64,000 nt of DNA from the NCBI RefSeq assembly GCF_001610835.1, contig NZ_CP011270.1, positions 6,032,001 to 6,096,000 of the forward strand, given 5' to 3'. The translations under genes were made by a program, and so were the position numbers. Below, piece after piece: positions 34,263 to 43,685 of this stretch. This DNA comes from Planctomyces sp. SH-PL14. GTDB taxonomy: Bacteria; Planctomycetota; Planctomycetia; Planctomycetales; Planctomycetaceae. The number at the start of each line of letters is the position of its first letter. The stretch's first letter is position 1. The notes beneath the pieces are model-generated. The model did no database searches and was not told the origin of the DNA. It saw only the letters and a list, made by a program, of their open reading frames with translations.

Positions 34263-37200
34263 ATGACGACCAGAGCGGGCCAGCGCCCCCGCTCCGCCGG
34301 TGACCATCTCATGCCGATGACGTTCGACGAGTTCTGTACCGAACTGATCGAAAGCGGACTGCTTTCGAAGGAAGACGTCGCGCGCACCTGGGAGTCCTCC
34401 GGAGCCGCCGACGCCGAGACGATGGCCCGCGTGCTCGTGAAGGCCAAACTTCTCACCGCCTACCAGGCCCAGCAGGCCTACGCCCGCCGCGGCAAGTCCC
34501 TGATCCTGGGGAACTACCTCATCCTGGACAAGATCGGCCAAGGAGGGATGGGGATGGTCCTCAAGGCCCGCCACCGCCGCATGGACCGAATCGTCGCCCT
34601 CAAGGTCCTCTCCCCCAACCTGGTGAAGCTCCCCGAACTCCTCTCACGCTTCCACCGCGAGGTTAAAGCGGCGGCCCGGCTCGAACACCCCAACATCGTC
34701 ACCGCCTACGACGCCGACGAGTCCCGCGGGACGCACTTCTTCGTCATGCAGTTTGTCGACGGCAGCGACCTGCAGTCCCTCATCAAGAGGAAGGGGGCCG
34801 TCTCCGTTGAAGAGGGAATGAACTGCATCCTCCAGGCGGCCCGAGGCCTGGAGTTCGCGCACAAACAGGGAGTCATCCACCGCGACATCAAGCCCGCCAA
34901 CCTGCTCCTCGACCACAACGGGACCGTCAAGATCCTCGACATGGGGCTGGCCCGCATCGAAGGGGACGTCGGGACGCAGGCGGAACTCACGAGCACCGGC
35001 GCCGTGATGGGGACCGTGGACTACATGGCCCCCGAACAGGCCCTCAGCACCAAGAACGCCGACGCCCGCAGCGACATCTACTCCCTGGGTGTGACGCTCT
35101 GGTTCCTGCTGACCGCCCGGCCGCTCTTCGGCGGGGACTCGGTCATGGCCCGGCTGCTGGCCCACCGCGAGTCCCCCATCCCCTCGCTCCGCGGTTCCCG
35201 CGGAGACGTCCCGCCGGCGCTCGACGCGGTCTTCCAGCGGATGGTTGCCAAGAAGGCGACGGACCGCTTCCAGACGATGACCGAAGTCATGACGGCGCTC
35301 GAACGGGCCCGCGAGAAGCCGAATGAGGTGGCCAGCGGGAATCCGTCCGACATCGTCCCGATCCTGACGGTCCCGCCATCGGAGAGCGAGAAGTTCAACG
35401 ACTTCCTGGGGATCTTCGACGGCGGGACCGACTCGCCGCCGACCGCTCAGGGGACCGCCGGTGCGACGAAGGCGGCCGCGGGGCGGGGAACCGGTAAGAA
35501 ACGGGCGGCGGCATTCGACGTCACCTCGATGGCGGGGCAGGCGACCGACACCGACCCGACGACGCTCACCCGGATGGCACCGGCCGGAGCCACGGGACGG
35601 TCGAGCACCGCCCTCGATCCGTGGCGGCAGAACCGGGCGATCCAGGCGGTCTCCGCCGTGGCCGCGCTCGGACTCATCGTCGGTTTTGTCCTGTGGGTCC
35701 GCGGTCTCAGTTCGCGGGGACCAGCGGCGCCTGGCAACGGCGCGAACGTCGCCTCGGCTGGGGCGACGCCGAGCGGCGCAGTGACCGTTCCCGCCGGCGC
35801 GGGAGCGAACGATGGCTCATTGGCGGCCGGTACGCCCTCGACCGCCCCCTCCGCGGGAAGCGGCACGCCGGGGGCTGACTTCTCCCTGGCGTTCGACGGC
35901 CGCAGCCACGTGGCCCTGCCGGACTTCGACGTGACGAGCACCGGCTCCCTCACGATCGAGCTGACGGTGCAGGTCGACGCTCCGCGAAACGCCGACTCGC
36001 AGGGGAACCGGATGGGGTCGATCCTCTCGAACAAGCAGGGGCCCGGCCTGGGGTTCGTCGCCAAAGAGCAGGGGCTGATGTTCGAGTGCGGCAACCCGAT
36101 GGGGCAGATCGTCGCCACCGACATCCTGACCTACCCGGGGCTCCCCTGGCAGCGCGGGACGCTGCGCGTCGCGGCGGTCGTCGACGGCGCGGCAAAGGTC
36201 ATCCGGCTGTTCGTCGACGGCAAGCTCGTGGAGTCGAAGCCGCTCGCCGCTCCGCTGGCCAAAGCCAGGTTCCCGTTCATGATCGGGGCCGATCCCAACG
36301 ACAGCGGCAACGCCGGCCTCCAGCTCGTGGGGCGGGTCGACGAGATCCGGATCTCCAACACGGCCCGCTATCGCGAGGACTATCCGGTCGTGAATCGGTT
36401 CGAGCCGGACTTTGCGACGCTGGCGCTCTATCACTGCGACGACGGGACTGGGACCCAGCTTCAGGACTCGTCCGGGCGGGGGAGGCATGGCCGTCTCTTC
36501 GGCGCGATGTGGAACACGGGGATGTCGACCGCGGCCGCCTCGCCCTCGCCGCCGCCCTCCTCCGCGGTCGTTGCGACGCCGGCTCCAGCCACCCAGACGC
36601 CGCCTCTCGGCGCCGGCTGGAAGGAGCTGTTCGATGGCCGGTCGGTGTCCGGCTGGCGGGGAGACACCTCGCTCCTCAAGGTCGAGAACGGCGTGCTGGT
36701 CAACGAGAACCGCCGCGGGGTCGTCATGGTTCCCGGGCAGTTCGACGACTTCGAGGTGTCGATCGACTTCCGGCTGTCGTCGGGGGGGAACAGCGGCCTG
36801 GGGATCCGTTATGGCGGGACGGGCGACCCGGCCTTCACCGGGCTCGAGGTCCAGATGCTGGACGACGAGTCGTACAAGGCGATCACGCCCGATCAGCGGT
36901 GCGGCTCGATCTTCCGTCTCGCCGCGGCGCGGACGGGGTTCTATCGCCGCTGGCCGGAGTGGAACACGATGGCGGTGTCGGCCATCCGCGACGATCTCAC
37001 GGTGCGGATGAACGGGACGGTCGTCGTCCAGACGACCCGTACGGCGCTGCAGGGGACGAATCCCCGTCATGCCGGGCTGGCGGCGGTGTCGGGGGCGATC
37101 TGTCTGTGTCCGATCGCGGGGCGAAGCGAGTACCGGAACTTCCGCGTGCGGCCGGCCGATTCTCAGGCCGCTGCTCCCGGGGGCTCGCTGCCGCGGCTGG

Positions 37201-37877
37201 CGGCGGGGGACTATGCCCTCGAGTTTGACGGGGCGACGTCGAGCGTGTGGATCCCGGCGCTTCGCTATCAGGGCGCGACGCCGCTCACCCTGGAAGCTCG
37301 GGTGCGGCCTCTTCCCTTTGCTCCCCTTCCGGGCGAGCCCAAGTACACGGTGGTCGGCGACATCCAGAAGGGCGGGGTCGGCCTGCAGACCTGGCGGGGA
37401 ACGGGTTGGACCTTCATGGTGAACGACGGCAACCCGGGCAGTTCGCTCGGGTACCGCCATGTCCACTCGGACGTGAAGCCGGAGGATCACCGGACGGTCC
37501 ATCTTGCCGGGACGCTGGAGGGGGGACAGTTCCGGCTGTATGTCGACGGGAAGCTGCAGGCGCAGCGCGGGTCGCTGGGAGGTCGACTTATCCCCTCTCC
37601 CTTTCCGATGGTCATCGGTGCCGATCCGTTCGATGACCGTTCCGCTCAACACTTCTTTTGCGGGCTGATCGACGAGGTCCGGTTTTCGAAGGTGGTTCGT
37701 TACCGGGGGGACTTTGAGCCGCTTCCTCCTGACGGGCGGTTTGCTGCGGATTCGGACACGCTGGCGCTTTATCACTTTGATGAGGGGACGGGGGCGGTGG
37801 CGATGGATTCGTCGGGGAATGGTCTGCACGGGCAGGTCCGTTCCGCGACATGGAGGAATGCGGCGGTCATGCGCTGA
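34263..37877 (+). CDS. Ser/Thr protein kinase fused to LamG-DUF1080-LamG
   Basis: 1204 residues; ATG 34263 has GGGAG 4-8 nt upstream. Residues 19-80 form the planctomycete kinase N-terminal helical domain. The kinase domain (85-345) has GQGGMG (92-97), ALK with Lys114, HRDIKPAN (206-213) and [10 protein letters not shown]; the usual DFG is DMG (226-228), a substitution frequent in this family. A single membrane helix lies near 463-483 ([14 protein letters not shown]) after a Pro/Ala/Thr-rich stretch. Outside are a LamG-like concanavalin domain (about 540-750), a DUF1080/3-keto-disaccharide hydrolase-like domain (783-966, [17 protein letters not shown]) and a second LamG domain (980-1200). It is probably a transmembrane kinase that senses sugars or surface ligands. 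Its stop codon abuts repeat A. Confidence 0.93.
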   Translation: MTTRAGQRPRSAGDHLMPMTFDEFCTELIESGLLSKEDVARTWESSGAADAETMARVLVKAKLLTAYQAQQAYARRGKSLILGNYLILDKIGQGGMGMVLKARHRRMDRIVALKVLSPNLVKLPELLSRFHREVKAAARLEHPNIVTAYDADESRGTHFFVMQFVDGSDLQSLIKRKGAVSVEEGMNCILQAARGLEFAHKQGVIHRDIKPANLLLDHNGTVKILDMGLARIEGDVGTQAELTSTGAVMGTVDYMAPEQALSTKNADARSDIYSLGVTLWFLLTARPLFGGDSVMARLLAHRESPIPSLRGSRGDVPPALDAVFQRMVAKKATDRFQTMTEVMTALERAREKPNEVASGNPSDIVPILTVPPSESEKFNDFLGIFDGGTDSPPTAQGTAGATKAAAGRGTGKKRAAAFDVTSMAGQATDTDPTTLTRMAPAGATGRSSTALDPWRQNRAIQAVSAVAALGLIVGFVLWVRGLSSRGPAAPGNGANVASAGATPSGAVTVPAGAGANDGSLAAGTPSTAPSAGSGTPGADFSLAFDGRSHVALPDFDVTSTGSLTIELTVQVDAPRNADSQGNRMGSILSNKQGPGLGFVAKEQGLMFECGNPMGQIVATDILTYPGLPWQRGTLRVAAVVDGAAKVIRLFVDGKLVESKPLAAPLAKARFPFMIGADPNDSGNAGLQLVGRVDEIRISNTARYREDYPVVNRFEPDFATLALYHCDDGTGTQLQDSSGRGRHGRLFGAMWNTGMSTAAASPSPPPSSAVVATPAPATQTPPLGAGWKELFDGRSVSGWRGDTSLLKVENGVLVNENRRGVVMVPGQFDDFEVSIDFRLSSGGNSGLGIRYGGTGDPAFTGLEVQMLDDESYKAITPDQRCGSIFRLAAARTGFYRRWPEWNTMAVSAIRDDLTVRMNGTVVVQTTRTALQGTNPRHAGLAAVSGAICLCPIAGRSEYRNFRVRPADSQAAAPGGSLPRLAAGDYALEFDGATSSVWIPALRYQGATPLTLEARVRPLPFAPLPGEPKYTVVGDIQKGGVGLQTWRGTGWTFMVNDGNPGSSLGYRHVHSDVKPEDHRTVHLAGTLEGGQFRLYVDGKLQAQRGSLGGRLIPSPFPMVIGADPFDDRSAQHFFCGLIDEVRFSKVVRYRGDFEPLPPDGRFAADSDTLALYHFDEGTGAVAMDSSGNGLHGQVRSATWRNAAVMR

Positions 37878-38207
37878 CCGCGTCCTTGCCGGCACGGCTC
37901 TGTTAGCTCAAGCCCATCGTGCCACGGCAGCCTGGGGTCAAGGGGCCAAAAAACAACACAGGACCCCTTGCCGCCGGAGGCGCTTCCATGAGGAACCGTG
38001 GTAAGCAACGGACGTTCCCTTTGTGGGAGCGGCGTTGAGGACTCCCCGCTCGCTCTGGAATCTCCGCGGGTTGGTGAGGGGGCATCCGGCACTGTGTCCG
38101 CGTTTGGACACGATCTCCTTCAGACATCTCTCGACGAGAGGGCCTCCGGCGGGCAAAGAGGCGTTGCCCCTCTGCACTCCCCACCAGGGGTTCCCCCTGG
38201 ACCCCGG
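37878..38207 (+). repeat. repeat A, copy 7 (complete, A-rich loop type)
   Basis: Begins with the first base after the kinase TGA and ends 8 bp before the end of the convergent glycosyltransferase gene, so it fills the whole gap. The first hairpin has the AAAAAACAACACAGG loop. Confidence 0.92.
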
Positions 38208-38215
38208 TATGGATG

Positions 38216-39367
38216 TCAGCGCATTGCTGCCGCATAAACTTCGCGAATCCGTCGCGTCATCGACTCATGACGGAATTGATCCGTGAATCTCGCCCGCCCC
38301 GCCTCACCCATCCGCTTCCGCATCTCCGGATCGCGAACCAGCGTCACCAACGCCTCCACCAACGGATCAACCGAATCCCTTGGCAACAGAAAACCGGTCT
38401 CCCCCGGAATCACCACCTCCCGCGCCCCACCCACGTCATAAGTCACCACCGGCTTCCCGGCGATCAACCCCTGCGGCAACACCCGCGCCAACCCCTCCCA
38501 CTGGCTCGTGTGAACCACAATGTCCATCGCCCCCACCAGCTCAGGAATCCGCGTCGGCGGAACCAGGCCTGAAAACGCGAAGTGCCGGCTCAGCCCCATC
38601 GCGGCAATCTCGTCTTCATACTTCCCCCGCAAGAGCCCATCCCCGACAAACAGGAACCGCACCTCCGGACACGCATCGACAACCCGCCGCGCGGCGGCGA
38701 GAACGAACTCGTGCCCCTTGAGGTGAAACAGCCGCGCGATCTTGCCGATCACGATCTCCCCCGGCCCGATCCCCAGCTCCCCCCGAACCTCGTCCCGCCC
38801 GCGCGGCGGATGCAGGAACGGCTCGACATCGAACCCGCTGTAGACCGTCGTGAACTTGTCCCGGGGGGCGACCCCCTCCCGTACGTACTCGTCGGTCATC
38901 GCATCCGCCACGGAGATAAACCGCGCCGTCCGCCGCGCCGCCCACCGCTCCGCCGCCACGTAGGCCCGGTATGCCGCCCATCGCTGCCCGTAGTGGAACG
39001 CCGCTCCATGAACCGTGTGGACGCACGGAATCCCCGCCGCCTCCGCCGCCGCCCGGCCCACGATCCCCGCCTTCGAGCTGTGGGTGTGGACGACATCGGG
39101 CCGGATCTCCCGCAGGAGGGCGGTGAGCCGCCGGTACGCCCGCCAGTCGGTCCACGGCCGGATGCTGCGGACGAGCTCGGGAACGATCCGCAGGTCGTAC
39201 CCCCCGCCGCGGGCCCGTTCTTCGAGGGATCCCTCCGGACCGAGCCCCGGCCCGGTGATGAGTGTCACCTCGTCGCCGAACAGGCGGTGCTGGTCCTCGA
39301 CGTTGTGGAGCGTGTTCTCCTGCGCACCGCCGATGATGAGCCTGGTAATGATGTGGGCGACGCGCAT
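38216..39367 (-). CDS. GT4-family glycosyltransferase
   Basis: 383 residues, start at ATG 39367 (MRVAHIITRLIIGGAQENTL), the classic N-terminus of GT4 enzymes of the WcaL/PimB type (GGAQ). The N-terminal Rossmann lobe has PDVVHTHSSKAGIVGRAAA near 90. The C-terminal lobe has GKIARLFHLKGHEFVLAAAR near 200, FLFVGDGLLRGKYE near 240, and the nucleotide-sugar site HTSQWEGLARVLPQGLIAGK with the E..A...QG pattern near 300. It probably transfers a sugar from a nucleotide-sugar donor to a surface polysaccharide or lipid. No signal peptide; membrane-associated at most. No polysaccharide cluster surrounds it. Confidence 0.93.
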   Translation of the reverse strand: MRVAHIITRLIIGGAQENTLHNVEDQHRLFGDEVTLITGPGLGPEGSLEERARGGGYDLRIVPELVRSIRPWTDWRAYRRLTALLREIRPDVVHTHSSKAGIVGRAAAEAAGIPCVHTVHGAAFHYGQRWAAYRAYVAAERWAARRTARFISVADAMTDEYVREGVAPRDKFTTVYSGFDVEPFLHPPRGRDEVRGELGIGPGEIVIGKIARLFHLKGHEFVLAAARRVVDACPEVRFLFVGDGLLRGKYEDEIAAMGLSRHFAFSGLVPPTRIPELVGAMDIVVHTSQWEGLARVLPQGLIAGKPVVTYDVGGAREVVIPGETGFLLPRDSVDPLVEALVTLVRDPEMRKRMGEAGRARFTDQFRHESMTRRIREVYAAAMR

Positions 39368-39612
39368 GAACACTCGCAAAACTGGACGTCGGAAACCGCT
39401 CCCGGGGACCGGCGGCAGTGTCCCGCGGGGGCCCCTCAAGAGGGACCTGATTTCCCTGACCGTCAGAGTTTCCGGAAATGCGTCCGGTGATACCACAAAC
39501 CGGCGGAACCTTCACGGGGGTTAAAGGTTAAAGAGCTAGCATGGTGGGCCCGCGCCGCTGCGGCCGGGGATCCGTCCACCTCTTCAACCGTCCCGCTTCG
39601 GGGAGAACGTCC

Positions 39613-40359
39613 GTGAAACTCCATCGTCTTGTCCTGTGTGCCGCGTTGTTGTTTGCATCCCCGGTCCTGGCCCAGCCCGGCGGCGGTGGAGGAGGAGGCC
39701 GTGGCGGCTTCCGTGGAATGGGTGGGGGCGGCGGTGGAGTCGCCGGTCTCGTGGGTATGGAAGCGGTTCAGAAGGAGCTCTCGATCACCGATGAGCAGAA
39801 GGCCGCTCTCGGGAAGATCCAGGAAGAGATGCGGGCTTCGTTCCAGGGGTTCGACTTCCAGGCTCTCCGCGACCTGAGCGAAGAAGAGCGGAACAAGAAG
39901 ATGGAAGAGTTCCGCAAGAAGGGGCAGGAGTCCGCCAAGAAGGTCGAAGGGCAGGTCAAGGAGCTCCTCAATGAAGAGCAGTGGGCTCGCCTGGGCGAAC
40001 TGCGGATCCAGCGGGAAGGTGTTTCCGCTCTGTCCCGCGAAGAGGTCGCCAAGGACCTGGCTCTGACCGATGAGCAGAAGGAAAAGATCGCCAAGCTGAG
40101 CGAATCGCTCCGTCCGCAGTTCGGCCGCGGCGGCCCGGGCGGCGGTGGGGGCGGGGGTGAGCGGCCCAACTTCGAAGAGATGCGGGCTCAGCGCGAGAAG
40201 ACCGAAGGCGAAGTCATGGCGGTCCTGACGGACGACCAGAAGGCCAAGCTCGAGAAGATGAAGGGCGAGAAGTTCGAATTCCCGCGTCCGATGTTCGGCG
40301 GCGGCCAGGGTGGCGGACAGGGCGGCCGCGGCCGTCGTCCGGCTGGCGACAGCAACTGA
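39613..40359 (+). CDS. Gly-rich exported Spy/CpxP-like protein
   Basis: 248 residues. GTG start at 39613 with GGAG 8 nt upstream; it opens the signal peptide VKLHRLVLCAALLFASPVLA, whereas the longer frame has no signal. A Gly-rich segment follows, then three related helical repeats: LSITDEQKAALGKIQEEM, LALTDEQKEKIAKLSESL and VLTDDQKAKLEKMKGEKF, each with the LT(D/E)EQK.K...L pattern of Spy/CpxP LTXXQ-type periplasmic proteins. A second Gly-rich run lies between repeats 2 and 3 and the C-terminus is Gly/Arg-rich. Possibly a stress-related periplasmic chaperone or surface component. A strong terminator follows. Confidence 0.85.
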   Translation: MKLHRLVLCAALLFASPVLAQPGGGGGGGRGGFRGMGGGGGGVAGLVGMEAVQKELSITDEQKAALGKIQEEMRASFQGFDFQALRDLSEEERNKKMEEFRKKGQESAKKVEGQVKELLNEEQWARLGELRIQREGVSALSREEVAKDLALTDEQKEKIAKLSESLRPQFGRGGPGGGGGGGERPNFEEMRAQREKTEGEVMAVLTDDQKAKLEKMKGEKFEFPRPMFGGGQGGGQGGRGRRPAGDSN

Positions 40360-40398
40360 GTCGGCTCTCCCCGTCGGGGAGACTCGGAAGATCAACCG

Positions 40399-40443
40399 CT
40401 CGCGGGTTCGGGACTTTCTCCCGGACCCGCGAGTTTTGTTTTG
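40399..40443 (+). terminator. Rho-independent terminator
   Basis: CTCGCGGGTTCGGGA pairs with CCCGGACCCGCGAG and is followed by TTTTGTTTTG, directly after the Spy-like gene. Confidence 0.88.
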
Positions 40444-40482
40444 CGCGGACCTGGAGAGCGCTGCTGGCGACTTCCGCGCTGT

Positions 40483-41040
40483 TCAGACCGTCATGAGCCA
40501 GACGTCTTTGCCCGACTTCATGATCCGCCGCATCCAGGGTTCGGCGTCGCGGAAGCCGACGTTGGCGCCGAACGCCGGAGTCTTGAGGAGCAGTTCGAAG
40601 AGGGCCGTCGCCTCGGCGCTGGTGAGGTAGCTGTAGAGGATCCCTTCGGGATCGAGCGACTTGCCGAAGAGTGGGCGTCCGCGGACGAGGTGATCGAGCG
40701 TTGTCCGGAACTCGGGCGGGTATCGGAGCCGGCCGGCCCGCAGGCTGAGGATGAAGGTTTCCCAGAAGACGCTGCCGGAGACGTCGTGGATCTGTTCGAA
40801 CTCGGAGAGGCAGCCGACGACGTATTGCAGCAGTTCGTCTTCGACTTCCGGGTGGACCGCTTCGCGCCCCTCCATGATGATCTGGCGGGCGAGCACGCTT
40901 CCCGCGTCCAGATCCGGGCCGGGGTCGAACCGGCGGGTGAACATCTCCAGGCAGCGGTCGACGGACGCCTCGTCGCGGCATCCGATGAGGGACGTCAGGC
41001 TGGGGAGATGAAATCCGGAAATACGCTGTCGAATCGCCAT
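40483..41040 (-). CDS. hypothetical protein, DUF7691-like
   Basis: 185 residues, no signal peptide. The N-terminus LTSLIGCRDEASVDRCLEMF has the L..L.G.RDEA pattern I associate from memory with DUF7691; the middle (ARQIIMEGREAVHPEVEDEL) and the C-terminal helices (LYSYLTSAEATALFELLLKT) agree in layout. The family has no known function; members are often near toxin or effector genes, but nothing of the sort is next to this one. It ends head-to-head with the terminator of the Gly-rich gene. Low confidence on the family name, high on the gene being real. Confidence 0.8.
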   Translation of the reverse strand: MAIRQRISGFHLPSLTSLIGCRDEASVDRCLEMFTRRFDPGPDLDAGSVLARQIIMEGREAVHPEVEDELLQYVVGCLSEFEQIHDVSGSVFWETFILSLRAGRLRYPPEFRTTLDHLVRGRPLFGKSLDPEGILYSYLTSAEATALFELLLKTPAFGANVGFRDAEPWMRRIMKSGKDVWLMTV

Positions 41041-41230
41041 GACACCACGAATCTGACGGCCCGGCAGTCGGTTGGGGAGCCGGGATTCTCCACGGCGATG
41101 CGAGGGTTCGCAACTGACCGGCTGCGGGATTGTGGTGGCAGGACGGCGAAGGAGATGCGTCGTTAAGAGATCACGAAGCCAGGATTTGTGATCGGAAAAG
41201 CATCGGGCGAAACAGAACCGCCCGCTCGAC

Positions 41231-41830
41231 CCGCATCCTCGCCGGCACAGCGATGCTCGCTCAAACCCAACGTGCGACGGCAGCTGGGGTCAAGGGGGTC
41301 TCACCCCCTTGCCGCCGGAGGCACTTCCATGAGGAACCGTGGCACACAACGGACGTCCCCCTTGAAAGTTGGGCTATTTGGGGCCGTCCCTTGGCCGGGT
41401 CTCTTCGCCTTGGACGCTGGTGTGCGTGGAGATGTCGGCCCGAAGGGCTATCCGTTCCTCCAGCCAGGGCCAGCGGCCCTGGTGACACCGACGAACAACA
41501 ACAACGACGGCCCAACGGGCCAACCGTTCGCCTTGAGAGGACGACAACCGACGATCAGCACGTCGGAACCGAATGGCCGGCCCTTCAGGCCTGTTTCCCT
41601 GTTCGATGCCCAATCCAGGGCCGGTGGCCCTGGCTGGGGGAATCGCTGGCCCGTTGGGCCGAACAGCCGAGTGCGGCCCGGTGAGCAACGACGAGGTGAG
41701 GGGGGCATCCGGCACGGTGTCCGCGCTTGGATACTCACTCCTTCAGACATCTCTCGACGGCCAGGCCTCCGGCGGGCAAGGGGGCGTCGCCCCCTTGCAT
41801 CCCCTGACCAGGGTGCCCCTGGACCCGGTA
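41231..41830 (+). repeat. repeat A, copy 8, split by an inserted hairpin cluster (repeat D)
   Basis: The 5' module runs 41231-41362 and the 3' module 41691-41830. About 330 bp of other DNA (41363-41690), including a fragment of repeat B (41361-41402) and repeat D, sit in the variable linker. The 3' hairpin reads CAAGGGGGC-GTC-GCCCCCTTG (41777-41797). Confidence 0.88.
41440..41670. repeat. repeat D, four GC-clamped hairpins
   Basis: Two hairpins CCAGGGCC-AGC-GGCCCTGG (41464-41482) and CCAGGGCC-GGT-GGCCCTGG (41615-41633), and two more, GGCCC-AAC-GGGCC (41509-41521) and GGCCC-GTT-GGGCC (41648-41660). The first pair are inverse copies over 23 bp with one mismatch. An internal AACAACAACAAC run lies at about 41493-41505. 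Confidence 0.8.
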
Positions 41831-41861
41831 TGGCGAAGCACGGTCGGGCGGCCAAGCGATC

Positions 41862-43262
41862 TCAGCCTGCTTCAGCCGACTCACCCGTCGCGTACTGATT
41901 GAGCTTGTTGTACAGCGTCTTGAGAGCGATCCCCAGCTCCTTGGCAGCCGACGGCTTGTCGCCATCGTACTTCTCCATGGTCTGGACAATCACCTCTTCC
42001 TCAATCTCACGCAGCGTCAGCGGCCGCGGGAACTGCGTCACCAGGAACGGCTTCCCACTCGCATTCGACGTCTTACCGCCCACGCTCGACGGCAGATGCT
42101 CAGGAAGAATCGGCTCGCCATCGGAGAGAATCACCGCGTGCTCAATGGCGTTCGCCATCTCGCGAACGTTCCCCGACCACTCATGAGCCTTAAGCAGCGC
42201 CACCGCCTCCGGCGTGATGATGTCCGGCGAAACTTCCCGCCGCTTCAGGTGCCGGGCAATCAGGAACCGGGCCAGCTGCGGAATATCGTCCTTCCGCTCC
42301 CGCAGGGGAGGGAGGCGGATCTCAAAGGTGTTGACGCGGAAGAAGAGGTCCTCGCGGAACGTCCCCTCTTCGACCATCTCCTGCAGGTTGCGGTTCGTCG
42401 CGCACACGATCCGGACGTCGACGAAGATCGGGTCGTTCTCGCCGACCCGCCGGACTTCGCCCGACTCCAGAACGCGGAGCAGCTTCACCTGCATCGACTT
42501 GTCGAGCTCGCCGAGTTCGTCCAGGAACAGGGTCCCGCCGTTGGCGACTTCCAGGAGTCCCTTGCGGGGAGCGTCGGCCCCCGTGAAGGCACCCTTCTTG
42601 TGTCCGAACAGCTCGCTCTCGACGAGGTTCTCCGGGAGAGCCCCGCAGTTGACCGCCACGAAGGGCATCTGGGCCCGCAGGCTGGCGTCGTGGATGCGCC
42701 GGGCGACGAGTTCCTTCCCGGTCCCGGTTTCGCCGAGGACGAGGACGCTGGAGTCGGTCGGGCCGATCTTCTCGATCAGCTTCTTGACGCGGAGCATCGA
42801 CGGGGATTCGCCGATGATGTCGACGGTCCCGCGGACGGCGACGAGCTGCGTCTCAAGGGCGATCGCCTTGTTCTTGAGAGTCTTCTTCTCGGCGATCCGG
42901 TTGAGGGCGGTCGCGAGGTCCGGGAGGGTGTAGGGCTTTTTGACGAAGTCGTACGCCCCTTGGCGGAGCGCCTTGATGGCGTCGTCGAGGTGGCCGTGCC
43001 CGGTGGCGATGATGAAGTCGGTGTCGGGCGCGGACTTCTTGAGCTGTTCGATGACGCCCCAACCGTCGAGGTTGGGCATCTTGAGGTCGATGATCGCGGC
43101 GTCGAAGGAGTGTTCTTCCAGGGCCTTGACCGCCTTGGCTCCGTCCTCGCAGACCACGACATCGTGGCCGAGCTTGGGGAGTTCCCGCTGGGCGATCAGA
43201 CGGAGACCGAGTTCGTCTTCGGCGAAGAGGACCCGCAATCCGCTGGCTGGCTTCTGATTCAC
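41862..43262 (-). CDS. sigma-54-dependent response regulator (NtrC family)
   Basis: 466 residues from GTG 43262, preferred because AAGGAG lies 7 nt upstream; ATG 43283 is the alternative (473 residues). The receiver domain (about 8-122) has acidic EDE at 15-17 and the phospho-acceptor Asp59 in AAIIDLKMPNLDGWG. The AAA+ domain has Walker A GETGTGKE (177-184), the sigma-54 contact loop GAFTGAD (224-230), and Walker B GTLFLDELGEL near 243-253. The C-terminal Fis-type helix-turn-helix is LREIEEEVIVQTMEKYDGDK, with AAKELGIALKTLYNKL after it. It would activate sigma-54 promoters on phosphorylation. No histidine kinase is adjacent, so it is an orphan regulator. Confidence 0.94.
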   Translation of the reverse strand: MNQKPASGLRVLFAEDELGLRLIAQRELPKLGHDVVVCEDGAKAVKALEEHSFDAAIIDLKMPNLDGWGVIEQLKKSAPDTDFIIATGHGHLDDAIKALRQGAYDFVKKPYTLPDLATALNRIAEKKTLKNKAIALETQLVAVRGTVDIIGESPSMLRVKKLIEKIGPTDSSVLVLGETGTGKELVARRIHDASLRAQMPFVAVNCGALPENLVESELFGHKKGAFTGADAPRKGLLEVANGGTLFLDELGELDKSMQVKLLRVLESGEVRRVGENDPIFVDVRIVCATNRNLQEMVEEGTFREDLFFRVNTFEIRLPPLRERKDDIPQLARFLIARHLKRREVSPDIITPEAVALLKAHEWSGNVREMANAIEHAVILSDGEPILPEHLPSSVGGKTSNASGKPFLVTQFPRPLTLREIEEEVIVQTMEKYDGDKPSAAKELGIALKTLYNKLNQYATGESAEAG

Positions 43263-43470
43263 GCCGTCACTCCTTGACACCATTCGACATCCCTGTCGGA
43301 CGACTGAAACTGGTCGCAGACGCTCCCGTCGCGGGAACCCTCAGGGTTCCGCTCCAGTCCTCGGTCGGACCGGGGTGATAACACAAAAGTTCGGAACGGG
43401 GCAATCGGCGTTTTCTGCGAGTTTTCGCGTTCCGGCGGGCATTGTGGGCGTTTTTTTTGTGGAATGGATT

Positions 43471-43566
43471 GAGCCACGGATGAACACAGATGGACACAGA
43501 TAACGACCGATCGGTGGTTCCGTCCGCCGCCTCCTATCAGTGTTGATCCGTGTTCATCTGTGGCTC
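43471..43566. repeat. inverted-repeat element with 21-bp arms
   Basis: Left arm 43471-43491 (core CCACGGATGAACACAG) and right arm 43546-43566 (core TGTTCATCTGTGGCTC) are inverted copies with two mismatches. Such GGATGAACACAGAT elements recur in planctomycete and verrucomicrobial genomes (general knowledge). A T8 tract (43451-43458) flanks it. Located in the leader region upstream of the NtrC-type gene. Confidence 0.75.
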
Positions 43567-43685
43567 AAATTCAACTCCGCAGGTGAACCCAGGTTTACGC
43601 GCACGGGCGGCGACAGATCGGCCGCCTTTGAGCAGTCCGCGCGAGAAGCCTCTTCCCGTTTCGGGCGGGCCTCGGCGGGGTGCGG

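Noticed and set aside
37878-38207. Repeat A as an insertion sequence
   Set aside because: No transposase frame, no obvious terminal inverted repeats and no clear target-site duplication at the copies inspected. A MITE-like origin remains open.
43267-43497. Two short minus-strand frames before the NtrC-type gene
   Set aside because: They run through the inverted repeat and the Shine-Dalgarno region of the regulator and have no coding signature.
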